Shown: positions 22,953 through 34,100, numbered from the stretch's first letter. The stretch: DNA of 64,000 nucleotides from Ailanthus altissimus (GCA_946807835.1 OX327703.1:6517501-6581500), one strand, 5' to 3'. Notes: generated from the sequence alone by a model not told the origin. A program made the numbers and translations.

Positions 22953-23153
22953 AATAGTGTAAAAGAAACATGTGGAACTTTTGAGAGCACCAAAAATTGT
23001 GCATATGTGAATATCTTGTTTTACTTTTAGAATGAAGAGAGAGTGAACCATTTGTTCAACAAATAGTGTAAAAGAAACATGTGGAACTTTTGAGAGCACC
23101 AAAAATTGTGCATATGTGAATATCTTGTTTTACTTTTAGAATGAAGAGAGAGA
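22936..23153. repeat. 109-bp perfect tandem duplication across the Copia-A right junction
   Basis: 22936-23044 and 23045-23153 are direct copies, each with the last 17 bases of the 3' LTR (GAACCATTTGTTCAACA), the AATAG duplication and about 87 bases of flank. I see essentially no differences, so the event is much younger than the insertion, or an assembly error. Confidence 0.92.
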
Positions 23154-23640
23154 GAAGATGAATATTGAACAAAGCGCTGATAATGATCTCTCTGCGATAG
23201 TGTGTTGTGCACTTGCTTTCTGCTGCCCTTTTCTTTATATGCACTTTTTGACCCTTGTTTTTGTAAGCCCCCCCGCCATGCGGAGCCAAACTTAAAAGAT
23301 TGGGTGCAACGACTTATAAAATTCTAAACAATTATAGGACTAACATACGTATTACTTTTGGCAAGCGCTCCCTTGATGCGCATCCCCTGATTGATGTCGG
23401 GTTCGAACTCTCCTCCTCCAAATAATTGTAGAACGATAAAAAAAAAACTTATGTATTATATAAAACTATATTATTAGTTTTAAAATTTGATTGCAATTAA
23501 AATTTAAAAATATCTGTATTTAAGATGTAAGATTATAGAATATACATATAGATAATTTACTCTAAATATTTTAAATTAGGAGATATGTTTCCTTAGGGCC
23601 TATTATAATTTCTTCGTGTGAGTCATAGTCCCGTAGACCT
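22958..23640. repeat. right part of segmental duplication, copy 1
   Basis: It aligns with about 24002-24420: the GGAAACATGTGGAACTTTTGAGA block, the TGTTTTACTTTTAGAATGAAGAGAG block, the TTTCTTTATATG...TTTTTGACCCT block and the TATATTATTAGTTT...AAATTAAAATTTAAAAATATCT block. Copy 1 has extra inserts at about 23280-23320 and 23355-23448. No gene seen. Confidence 0.85.
23355..23448 (+). mobile_element. short tRNA-derived SINE-like insertion
   Basis: About 93 bases are present here and absent from the paralogous site near 24230. The insert holds GGGTTCGAACTC, a match to the RNA polymerase III B box (GGTTCGAANCC), and ends in a run of 10 A. Flanks ATACGTATTA and TTATGTATTA look like a diverged target duplication. 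No A box is visible, so it may be 5'-truncated. Confidence 0.55.
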
Positions 23641-23714
23641 AATTGTATACACACACATTTATATATATATATATATTATATACATATATAAAGTATTCTT
23701 AAAACAACTTTTAA

Positions 23715-23806
23715 TGAATCTAAAGCCAACCTAAACTCATAAAAAGAATAACCCACATCTTTTAAGAATCTAAAGCCAACCTAAACTCGTAAAAAGAGTA
23801 ACCCTG
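23715..23806. repeat. 51-bp direct repeat, two copies
   Basis: GAATCTAAAGCCAACCTAAA starts at 23715 and 23766. The two units differ at a few bases. Confidence 0.9.
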
Positions 23807-23807
23807 T

Positions 23808-24420
23808 TAGTTGCAACATAATTCATTTTTCTTACACAGGTGCACTCTTTTATCATACAATTATTGAATTGAGCATTAAAATACTCTTGTTTTAGGAGAC
23901 TGAACTGTCATTTTGTAATTGCAGAGAGCACGCGAGACTGGTGAAATAATGTTTCATGAAGGAGTCTTTTTCTTGTTCGTTTGTGATCTTCTCGACAAGA
24001 AAAAAGGGTAAAGGAAACATGTGGAACTTTTGAGAACACCAAAAATCTGCGTATATGAATATCTTGTTTTACTTTTAGAATGAAGAGAGCGAGAGAGAGG
24101 ATGAATATTGAACAAAACGTGCGCTCTGCGCTTGCCTTCTGCCGCCCTTTTCTTTATATGAACTTTTTTGACCCTAGTTTTTGCCAGCCTCCTCGCCATT
24201 AAATTCTAAAAAATTATAGGACTAACATTTGTATTATAAAAGACTATATTATTAGTTTAAAATTTTTATCGAAATTAAAATTTAAAAATATCTATATTTA
24301 AGATGTAATATTATATATATAATTTACTTCAAACATTTTCTTAGGAGATAAACCTGACTGTAATTTTTGGTGGGATATATGGTGTCTTAGACCTTACTGT
24401 AATTTCGACCACATGTCGTA
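23808..24420. repeat. segmental duplication, copy 2 (empty of Copia-A)
   Basis: This stretch corresponds to 17488-17703 joined to 22958-23640. Around 23990-24005 it runs from CTCGACAAGAAAA directly into GGGTAAAGGAAACATG without the retrotransposon, so it represents the pre-insertion state, apart from small changes. No gene seen. Confidence 0.85.
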
Positions 24421-25498
24421 TAAGTGCCACACATCCTAAAGGCATATATGAAAACTGATCGAGTAATTTCTTTATCAACTCCTTTTCAAGAAAGAGGTAT
24501 CATCTCAATCTATTATTTTTTCATTATTCTACGTGGGCATTGTACAAAACATGATTGTCTCATTGGACAAAATCATTTGAATTTTATTTGTAATCACAAA
24601 ATGATTTCTACCAACCAAAGAACAAGATGTGTTTGTCGTCAAAGTGATAAAATATGTTTGTCGTCTAAGTGATAAAATAGTTTCGAATGGTATCTTAGAG
24701 CATACACTTCATTAATTCATATTTGAAATCTTCTCAAATAATGAAAAATTATGGCTGTAGATTAATCCTTTTGTATAACTCAGTACGGGAATGTCTGTTG
24801 ATTCCCACTACATAATTAGAAAACCAACAAAACTAAAAGAGCCTTCTTTTGAATGACTTTTAGTGAACGGAAATCTCACCATAAATAATATATAAAGTCC
24901 CTCTAATTTACTTTAATTATATTATTTGTAAACAATTTCAACACTAGTGAAAAAAAAGTAAGACGAACCAATAAAAATTGGCTCCGGCGAGTACAAGGGA
25001 AAAACCGAAAATGAGTTGATGGGGGCTAAAATCCTACAATAAAAAATTTCAAGGATCAAATTTATATTATGAGAATAATATAATGTTAAAAGTTAAAATC
25101 ATAGAGAAGGCAAAGTATAAAAAATAGATACTTTCAAAGATAAATAAATAAATAACTAAATATTTATTTATATATTTAAAAAAAATGAAACCTAGTGGTC
25201 ATGAACCTCTAAGCTCTACTGCAAATCTGTCACTGGCTGACTACTAGTCCCTCACCTAATTCCAATAACAAAAATAAAGTAGTTGATACCTCCTTTTACC
25301 CTATGCTCATGCGCACAAAAAGGCGTTCGCTTAGTTACTACAAAATTTGGCGGCCATCTCCTAGTTCTTTTATTGTTGAGGGATGGTCAATCCATGCAAC
25401 ACAGAATTGCACTCAAGACACTTCACTAAATCAATCAAGAACTCTATCAATCTATCTAATCTAGTTGCAAAAATCAAACTAAACAAGAATAGGGACGA
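24421..25498. other. AT-rich spacer
   Basis: No gene recognised. A CACTAGTGAAAAAA at 24942 resembles a CACTA terminus but has no partner that I can see. Confidence 0.35.
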
Positions 25499-26165
25499 CA
25501 CTACTAGAAGTAGGTTTTTTGTGACTATTTTTTTCAATAGAATTTAAAATTTAACACTAATTTGTGATAAATTTGTATATAATTTTTTTAAAATTTATAT
25601 TTGATCAAAAGGCTATGATGTTTTATTTCACAAAAGAAAATTAATAAAATACTGTCAGTAAACCGACGACGTGAAAATAGTATTATATGAAATTTTTTCA
25701 TCTTGAATTTTTTTTTGGCCGGTAAAACGGCGTCGTTTTGCTCTTATAAGTTGGGTGTATAGTGAAACGATACCATTTCACGCTTTAATATAAATGTAAA
25801 ATGATGATGTTTCACGTGTTAAAAAAGAATAAAAAACAGCACCTTTTAAATGCAGTAGGGAATGTAGAAAGATACTAGTAAAACAGCGTGTTTTGCTCAT
25901 ATAATTTGGGTGCATTAATGTCCATGGAAAACAATGTCGTTCCATGTGTTAAATAAAAAAAAATCCAACATGGCATTTTCAAGTGCGGGATTTTAGACAG
26001 ACACAAGTGAAATAGTGCTATTTTGCATAAAAAAAATTGAATTAGAAAGAAAACGTTAAATGGTGCTATTTTTTTAAGAAAATTTAATTAAAAATGATAA
26101 ACGGTGCCATTTTTAATAAAAATTTTAATTAAAAGAATGATAGATGGTGCTGTTTTTTGCGAGGA
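25499..26165 (+). mobile_element. CACTA-like terminus with subterminal motif array
   Basis: CACTACTAGAAGTAGG at 25499 is a good CACTA terminal inverted repeat. From 25724 to 26161 there are nine variants of a palindromic motif of the form AAACGGYGYCRTTTT. They start near 25724, 25764, 25797, 25879, 25926, 26007, 26055, 26097 and 26139. The first, AAAACGGCGTCGTTTT, is the most symmetric. Subterminal repeats next to a CACTA end are the known binding sites of the small CACTA-encoded DNA-binding protein. The opposite terminus was not found, so the element's length is unknown. Confidence 0.65.
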
Positions 26166-27449
26166 TGTTAAAAAAAAAAGGGAATATGAGTAGTTCATCA
26201 GTATTAGTCATCGTTCCAGTCAGACAATTAAAATTTTGCGTCTTTAGGTTTTACTTTTGAAACTCTTTCTATGTTAAGTCTTCAATCTTGTTTTGATTGT
26301 GTAACAATTGTAATTAGTGAGTTTGAGTGTTTTGGTAAGTTTAAATCTTTAATTTCGTTATTAATCAAAAACTCACATTGATTAAAAACGCATCTTTGTT
26401 TAATTTGTTTTTTCTTTCATGCATGCAAGCCAAAAGGAAGCCGTAAAGCACCAATAACAGTTGGGTTTGTCTCCTTATAAGCCAATTTTTCAACTGTTAG
26501 GTATGTGCACTAAATACATTTTCGGTTTCATATAATTTCTATTATATTTATGGTCCCTTTCCTAGTTTGTTAGTGCTTTAATTAAAATTTGTGTTTTGGT
26601 GGTTCCTAGGGTTAATAGTTAATTTTCATGGTTGATGTTAGAACTTCTGCATAATTTTGTTATTAGTGTTATTTTAATATTTTATGTGGATGTAGAAATT
26701 TTGTTATTAGTGTTGTTTTAATATTTTATGTGGATGTAGAGATGGACGTATATAGTTTTATACATGTTTACAGTTTGTTTGCATGTTGTGATGTCTACTA
26801 CATTTGTGGCCCCATTCTTGGTTTGTTAGGGGTTTTGATTAAAAATTATTTTTGATGGTCCTTAGGGTTAATAATTCATTTTCAAGGTTGACGTTCGAAC
26901 TTTGTGCTTTTTTCTTTTTTTTGAAATATAACTGAGTTTCATTAAGAAAATAAGTTAAATGATAGAATTAGGGGCTTTTGATAGTAATATAAGAGAAATT
27001 AACGCGACTCAATTTATATTTGCACACTGACAAGTGCCCAACCCCATTCCATTGCATTTAAGAGATTATTAAACAATTCTCAAATGAGGATCCATTCCTA
27101 AAAAGGAGAGAACAACACTCGGAATAGATTTAGAGTTACAAGAAACAACCTCTACACAGGAGGAAAAAAAATACAAATACTACTAAAAATAACAACAATA
27201 TACAAATCTAATACAAAAAATATTCAACAACACCCAATAGAACCAAGCACCAAGTAAATCCATCTAACACATAACCAATCAGAGTTTAGTGCCGCTAAAA
27301 AAGAATCTCACATCGCTGAGAAGATCAGTGGTTGTTGACCCTACAGTGGAGAGGAAAACGGCGACTGGGTCTATGGGTTGTCAATTATAAATTAAGGGTG
27401 GCAGCACACCAACAAGACCATGACTTATCATCGGCTGGATGGTGATAAC
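26166..27449. other. AT-rich stretch with internal repeats
   Basis: No gene recognised. 26655-26697 and 26699-26741 are near-perfect direct copies (about 44-bp period). A larger imperfect repeat relates 26525-26660 to 26780-26910, sharing GGTTTGTTAG, a GGTCCTTAGGGTTAATA-type block and a final GGTTGATGTT/GGTTGACGTT. Around 26915-26960 a T-rich tract followed by ACTGAGTTTCATTAAGAAAATAAG may be a 3' end of an old retroelement in antisense. Confidence 0.45.
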
Positions 27450-27531
27450 AAGTTAGGGTTCAAGGTTGAACTTGGTTAGGGTTCTTCGCTTCAACCTAAT
27501 CACGGGGAGAATGGTGGTTCTACCAACAAAC

Positions 27532-27543
27532 TGGTATCAGAGC
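27532..27543 (+). other. primer binding site (tRNA-iMet) of Copia-B
   Basis: TGGTATCAGAGC three bases after the LTR end CCAACA. Confidence 0.95.
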
Positions 27544-27618
27544 TAAGGTTCGATAATATACACTTGGAGTATTTAAATCATGGTTGCAATCAAGAAAGAA
27601 AAATAGAATTTTAATGAG

Positions 27619-28295
27619 ATGAATGACTTCAATCTTTGGAGGAAGAATGTTAGGGCTCTACTAGTAAAGGAAGGGCTAGACTTAGCCTTGGAGGAAGCCA
27701 GTTCCTCAACTAGTGAAGCGACAACAACCTCAAAGTCTAGGCAGAAAGATTGGGATACGATTCAGAAAAAAGCTCACAACACTATAATTCTAGTGTTAAG
27801 TGACGAAGTATTAAAGAAAGTTGGTGATGAAGAAATCACTATGGGGTTATAGAAGAGACTCGAGGCATTATATATGAAGAAGTCTATTACAAATAGCTTT
27901 ATTGTGAAGAAGAAACTGTATCAGTTAACTATGCTCGAGGGATCTTCATTGAGAGCCCACATGACGAGTTCAACAAGATCATTATAAGTCTTGAGCAATT
28001 GGGCATCAAGACTAAGGATAAAGACAAGGCTATAATCTTGTTAAGTTTGTTGCCAAAAAACCATGAGAGATTTGTGGATACACTACTGTATTTATTGTAA
28101 GGAGTTCTTAATGATGAATGACATCAAGGCATCATTAAACTAAAAAGAATTGACAAAGAGATCTGAGTCCAAGAATAGAGCAACATTACTTGAATAAGGG
28201 CAAAAGAGCGACCAATTAAGGAGGAGATCCAAGAAGTATTTTCTTTGTAATAAGGAATGACACTTTGTGAAGGATTGTCCAAGATCAAAAGACTA
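27619..28295 (+). pseudogene. Copia-B gag, broken
   Basis: The first 77 codons read MNDFNLWRKNVRALLVKEGL, then SRQKDWDTIQKKAHNTIILV and LSDEVLKKVGDEEI, a copia gag of the UBN2 type. Stops and frameshifts then occur, with RLEALYMKKSITNSFIVKKK readable after the first one. A zinc knuckle CFLCNKE-stop-HFVKDC lies near 28240-28280, with the stop where glycine or tryptophan is expected. Gag would build the particle; this copy is dead. Confidence 0.85.
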
Positions 28296-28329
28296 AGGAG
28301 GGTGGGGTACAATCGGTACTCTTGGGAAA

Positions 28330-28780
28330 GATATCGAAGTTGTAGACACGTTGGTAGGCTCAATGGAAAAGTACACTAGCAAATGGATACTAGATTTAGG
28401 GTGTAATATCCATACGTGTCCCAACAGATCGATGTTTACCAACTATAAAGCAAAGAGAGGTAAAGCTTTAATGGGGAGTGACATGACTTGTGAGATCGTA
28501 AGAGTTGGTGACATAAGGTTGAGGATGCAAGATGGAGAAACTATGGACTTACGTAGTATAAGGCATGTCCCTAATCTGATGAGGAACTTGATATCCTTAG
28601 GCAAGCTCGATGAGGAAGGGTATTTGGATAGGTGAAAAAAATAATTAATGGTAAAAAATGGATCTATAAGGTTTGAGGGTGAGAAGCACAATGTGAGACT
28701 CTATATGCTTATTAGGATACCCATAAGTAGCCTAACGCGGGGTGTTGGGCTACTAATGCAGATCACTAGGCGACATCCAA
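28330..28780 (+). pseudogene. Copia-B protease, active site altered
   Basis: The 28351-28635 frame carries KWILDLGCNIHTCPNRSMF, where the catalytic D-S-G is D-L-G (serine to leucine is one C-to-T change in a TCA codon). It continues with VRVGDIRLRMQDG, TMDLRSIRHVPNLMRNLISL and GKLDEEGY. Past a stop a pre-integrase start is faintly readable (to about 28780). Nothing recognisable follows before the 3' LTR. Confidence 0.85.
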
Positions 28781-28885
28781 ACTATGCTCACCGAGGTGAT
28801 GATGGTTGAAAATGAGTGCAATGTATCTATACCTTATGCAAGGTGCACAAATTCCTTTGGAGATCGAAGTCACTAGCCCGGGGAA

Positions 28886-28911
28886 AGTTAAGTCTTGGTA
28901 AAGACTTAACT
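28886..28911. other. perfect hairpin
   Basis: AGTTAAGTCTT, a four-base loop GGTA, then AAGACTTAACT: an 11-bp perfect stem just before the Copia-B 3' LTR. Confidence 0.9.
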
Positions 28912-28991
28912 GAACTCAACTCTGGGTAATAAGTATTGGTGTGGATCAGATTCAAAACCCTTTTTATTTGGAAGATTTTGAATCAAGGAAG

Positions 28992-29832
28992 GGTTTATTA
29001 GAGATTTGGTGATTCAACAATCTTGATTGGACAATAATTATGAAGAATATCAAAGAAGAGAGTTACAACAAGTCTAGAATATATGGGATAAGTATAGAGA
29101 AGTCTAGGACATATGGGACACGAATGGGAAAGCAAAACAGAACTCGAAGAAGTGAAGGAAGTTAGGAAAAAACGCAGAGCAACTAACAAGGCTAAGTGTC
29201 GTGGCACCCAAATAAGTACCCGAGTGCTGCAACACTAGGTATCCAACACTGCAGCACTAGGCCATCAGTGCCGTGGCACCAGAGTGGGTTGAGTACCGTT
29301 TTGTTTTGGATTTATGAGTTTTAGAAAGTTTTAGAATTCCAAAATAAATGGACTCTTACTCCAATAAGAAATAGGGTTAGTAGGCATGAAATAACCCATA
29401 TATAAATACTTGTGAACTCTTTAGGTGAAAATCAAACATTAAGAAAGGCTCTAAGAGAGGGTAGAATTGGGTAGACATTAAGTGCTTGTGTGTACTAGGG
29501 TGAAACCATTGTATGAGTATTCATTACTCGTGGTAGAGTAAGGGTACACTAAACATTAGGTTCTTTTGAGGGTTTTTCATTGGGTTTTCCTTGTAAAATC
29601 TCTAGGAAGTTAATAAGAGACTAGGATCTTTGGATCCACTATGGACATAGACAATTGGCCAAACCACGTAAGTGATTGTGTTGTGCTCTTTATTATCTGC
29701 TTTGAGTTCTAGCTATTTTGCTTAATATACACGTTATTTCGCTGTACAAAGAGGTTAGGGTTTAAGGTTGAACTTGATTATGATTCTTCGCTTTAACCTA
29801 ATATCATGTGGAGAATGGTGATTCCTCTAACA
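28992..29832 (+). repeat. 3' LTR of Copia-B
   Basis: It begins near TTATTAGAGATTTGGTG and ends CCTCTAACA. It matches 15234-16052 (minus), about 49200-50059 (minus) and, more distantly, 51519-52435 (plus). A GC-rich island contains GTGTCGTGGCAC (29196-29207), GCAACACTAG/GCAGCACTAG and GTGCCGTGGCACC (29269-29281). Confidence 0.85.
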
Positions 29833-29980
29833 TTAGTGTATATATATAATTCGTTATATGCATTTTCAATACCTTTTGCATTATTATAGATCAGTTGAAA
29901 ATCATTTGAAACCATACGCATACTCACATGTTCAATTAAAATTACGATATACTTGGTATCCTGAGTCTAATCATTCAATT

Positions 29981-31116
29981 AAATTCTATTGGTGTCCTCG
30001 AATGGGCACTAGAGTGTTTTAAACTTAAAAAATAATAGTGTGCTACTAAGTATAATGTTCATTTTTAATAATAAAAATATCTAGTGCAAGTTTTAGATAA
30101 CTTTATAATATGGTGGAGAAGTTTGCTTTATATAGATTTCCTAATAAGTTTACTATTCATTTAACCACCTAATTTGCCTTCATCGATCCAATATCAGTGT
30201 CTCTAGCTATAAGATCAGATGCAAGGATAATGTAAAATGATTGGACTCTGTATATTTCTAACCGTTTGAAGTTTGCACAACACGGTCAATTGATTCTAAT
30301 GTCATATAATCCCAAGTAAAATATATTCTTTCATGCTTTAAATTAACTTCTATCCATCATTATTTATTTTATTAAGTTAGTTTTTAAATTAGCTTTCATT
30401 GGGTCCTCGTGGCAATTGACCCAAAAATATAATATATTACATGGAACACTTGGGATAGTGTCTGTATCATGGCTTGAAATTAATTGTTAATAAGTGGTCA
30501 TTTTCTTATTATTAGGTTAGTTTTTGTTCAATGTGCTAAATTCTATTGGTGTTTCTGAATGGGCACTAAAGTGTTTTAAACTTAGAAAATAATAGTGTGC
30601 TACTAAGTATAATGTTCATTTGATGATGTGAGTATGAGAATTTTTAATAACAAAAATATTTAGTGCAAGTTTTAGATAACTTTATAATATGGTGGAGAAG
30701 TTTGCCTTAGATAGAATTCATAATAAATTTACTATTCATTTAACCACCCAATTGGCCTCATTGATCTAATATCAATGTCTCTAGCTATAAGATCAGATGC
30801 AAGGATAATGTAGAATAATTGGACTCAGGATATTTCTAACCATTTGAAGTTTGCACAACACGGTCAATTAATTCTAATGCCGTATAATCTTAAGTAAAAT
30901 ATATTCTTTCATGCTTTAAATTAACTTCTATCTATCATTATTTATTTTACTAGCTTAGTTTTTAAATTAGCTTTCATTGGGTCCTCGTGGCAATTGACCC
31001 AAAAATATAATATATTACATGGAACACTTAGGATAGTGTCTATATCATGGCTTGAAATTAATTGTTAATAAGTGGTTATTTTTTTATTATTATGTCAGTT
31101 TTTGTTCAATGTGCTA
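29981..31116. repeat. 557-bp tandem duplication of unknown sequence
   Basis: 29981-30537 and 30538-31116 are direct copies starting AAATTCTATTGGTGT and ending TTTTTGTTCAATGTGCTA. They stay alignable throughout with scattered differences. Copy 2 has a 17-base insertion near 30621-30637. Both contain GGTCCTCGTGGCAATTGACC and TAAGATCAGATGCAAGG blocks. No long open frame, LTR end or transposase motif is recognisable. Confidence 0.92.
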
Positions 31117-34100
31117 AATACTAACAATAAGTTTTTTTTTCATGTAGTGCCATAATGATAAATATAGCCCAACAAGGAAACCAGACCAAGAAATTTATTC
31201 TAAGTGGTTTTAGTAGAGGTAACACATATTATAAATTGCTAATGTGCTTTGTAGTTCAACTAGAAAACAAGTTTATTTAAGATATTATCGTGAAAACACC
31301 TATTCAAGAAGGCAATATTGAATGTGAATATTATGTCATGATTTACGGACATAAGTTATTTATTTTAGGCAAGTTTTCTACTTATTTACCTATGAATGAA
31401 TGCTTACAATTTAAATTATTCTATACTTTTAATTTTATTATTGTAATAATTTTGTGAAAAAGAAACTTACATAAAAGAACAAATAGATGATATCCACGTG
31501 GAGTGGAAAACCTTCATTTTTATAAAGGTTAGGTATTTTATAGTACAAATACCATCAATTTTGTATTTATAATTATTTATTTCATTAAAATATTTATACG
31601 ATTATCTTTTCATAGGACAACTTCAAGGGTTTGAAGAAAAAATACAAGTAATCATAATGATAGTTGAGCTGAGCATTTTATGTTTACTGAACTTAGTTAT
31701 TAGTTGGTTGCCTTGAACTAATTATGTTTAATTATTCAGAACATTGTTGGTTGGATTTGTGTTAAGTTGGTTTGTTGGAATAATGATGATATAAATGATT
31801 AGTTCTGATTGGGTACAATCATTTATCGTTTATTTTAGTTATTGTAAACAAAGTATTGATTATAAATGTAATTACGTTATTTTTGGTTGGTTTATTTGGT
31901 GCTCACTAATTTTTATTTTGAGTAATTATATTTAATGAATTAATTTAATATTTCAACAATGTAAATTGTAGGATTTAATTACTTGTTGCTAAACAAAAAA
32001 TACAAACAAAAGCCACAAACACAAATTAAATTATCAAACTCAGAACTTTAATCGTTAGTAATCTAATGTTTCTTCCTTCCTTTCTTTCTTTCTCTATGAA
32101 AAATAAAAGCACCTTGAAGATGAAGAGGATTGAAAGATGAAAAGGATCAAAAGCCATGAGATTACCAATTTGCTAATCTTTCTTTTTCTATATTTTTAAG
32201 AATATTTTAGCTTATTTATTTTAATCATAACATTTGGTATTGAAGCTCCTCAATTTAGAACTCACAAAAATTACCTACTTATTCCTGCTAACTTCTTTAG
32301 TTTATTATGGTGCATCGTCTTTAACAAATAAACTTCGATGGTGCACTGTCTTCTTGCGAGAAAAAAATATTTTAACACTCAAATCAATGTTTATTAAAAA
32401 AAGTTAATATTTATTTAAAAAAGACGGTATTGTATATAGAGGAGTGTTCATAAAGACAAATTTAGTGTGACACTCAAGTCAATGTTTATCCGAAAAAGAG
32501 AAAGTTAGTATTTATTCAAAAAAAAGAGTGCTATGTAGAGAAGTATTTGCAAAGACAAACATGATTGTGATATTTGTTGTATGTTTAAATGAATGATGAA
32601 TGATGGATCAACGATAAATGAATAATTCACGAATAATTAATTTATAGGGTATGAATTCAATTTTTTTTTAAAATTATGCATGTATGAATTTAATTCAAAC
32701 TTTGATTAAAAAGAGCACGAATTTAATTTAAAGTCTATTTTTAATTAAATGCTTTTGAATAGATAGTTTGTTGCAATTGGCCAGTACAAATTATATTGAT
32801 GTACCTACAGGCAAATATTAGTTTAATTGCAAATTGTAATAGCTTTGCAGAACATCACAATATAACTATAGGCATTAATTTTTGCATGATAGGTTATGGA
32901 CAGTCACTAAATAATTATATGTTAATTTCTTCTATAACAGAAGAATATGATTACGATCATAGAAAACTACTTTTGAGGAAATAAAAACCAAAGAGAGAGA
33001 TGATTGCAATCATCTACAAGAGCCAACAGCAAAGGTTGTTATAATTGCTTGTTTCAATTATCACTTAAAATATATAAATTTACTTTAAAAAATGAAAGAT
33101 TCTTAAATTTCAACATTAAAAATGAATTTAAAATACAAAACTTGTAATTAAAACATAACACAAATAAAATCGCAATATTTGTCTAATAAAGTCAAAAATT
33201 AATTTGTGAATCAAGATTGCACTTGAAAATTTTAATATAACAATTGAAATTATAATATCGAAAGTGCAAATAAAACGTAAATATAAATTAAAATTATGAG
33301 TTGTTAAATATTAACACTATTTTTATTAATAAGATATTTTGAGATGGTAGAAATTTAAGATTGAATCTCTGTTAGGTTGAGTTTTGCTTAGATTTGAGAG
33401 AGGGTTGGTGGGAAAAAAAGTTCACATATGATATTTTGCAAATTGATCGTGTTTATCACCTCAACTGGCTCTGCAATTAAGACAACCACTAAAGGAATGA
33501 TTCCAACAATTCTGTTTGTAATTAAAGTTGTGGATTTAGAATTTCAAAATAATTAATCTCATATCTTTGATAACTCATCAAATTTATGAGGAAGTATCAT
33601 TTTTTTATAAGAAAAAAATATTTAAACACTTAAATTAGTATTTGACTAAAAAGAAAACTACTAGTATGTAAGAATATCTCAAGGACAAGTAAAAGTATAA
33701 TAAATAAATTATATATGAGTGTGGAGTAAAGAATATAGAAGATGTATCTAAATAATGAATTGAATAATAAATTATTTAATAATATATTAAGGTATTATAC
33801 TTATTTATAATATTTAAATTCTAAACTATATTAGAATATGATTTAATTAAACATCAATTAATAAAAAATTCAATTCATTTCAAGCAGTAAAGAATGATTT
33901 AAGTAGAATTTCTCTTCTTATAAAAAATCTTTTTCTATTAAGGATAAGAATTAAATAATTAAATACGATTTAAATTTTGATCTTCGGCTATTTACAAGTT
34001 GGTTGAACTTTAAATAATGTGACAAACAATTAAAAAATAATGTGAACAAGACGACAAGTATATTGATCAAAATCTGAATATAAGAATTTGAGCAGATTCT

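Larger units (their letters stand above)
27450..29832 (+). mobile_element. Copia-B: internally deleted Ty1/copia element
   Basis: The element keeps the last ~79 bp of a 5' LTR (27450-27528), a primer site, gag, protease and the start of the pre-integrase region, and a 3' LTR (about 28992-29832). Integrase, RT and RNase H are missing: under 250 bases separate the last protease-linked frame from the 3' LTR. The two LTR ends match (AGGTTGAACTTG ... GGAGAATGGTG). It cannot move by itself. Confidence 0.88.

Noticed and set aside
22455..23290. Frames on both strands across the Copia-A 3' LTR and flank
   Set aside because: They lie in LTR and duplicated spacer sequence; similar frames recur in the paralog without conservation of reading frame.
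24424..24672. 82-codon plus-strand frame
   Set aside because: No domain or start context supporting a gene; composition like the spacer.
24942..25500. CACTAGTGAAAAAA at 24942 as the second end of the CACTA-like element
   Set aside because: It is in direct, not inverted, orientation relative to 25499 and lies on the wrong side; no target duplication.
27532..27543. tRNA-like matches (TGGTATCAGAGC) at several sites
   Set aside because: These are primer binding sites next to LTRs, not tRNA genes; no cloverleaf is present.
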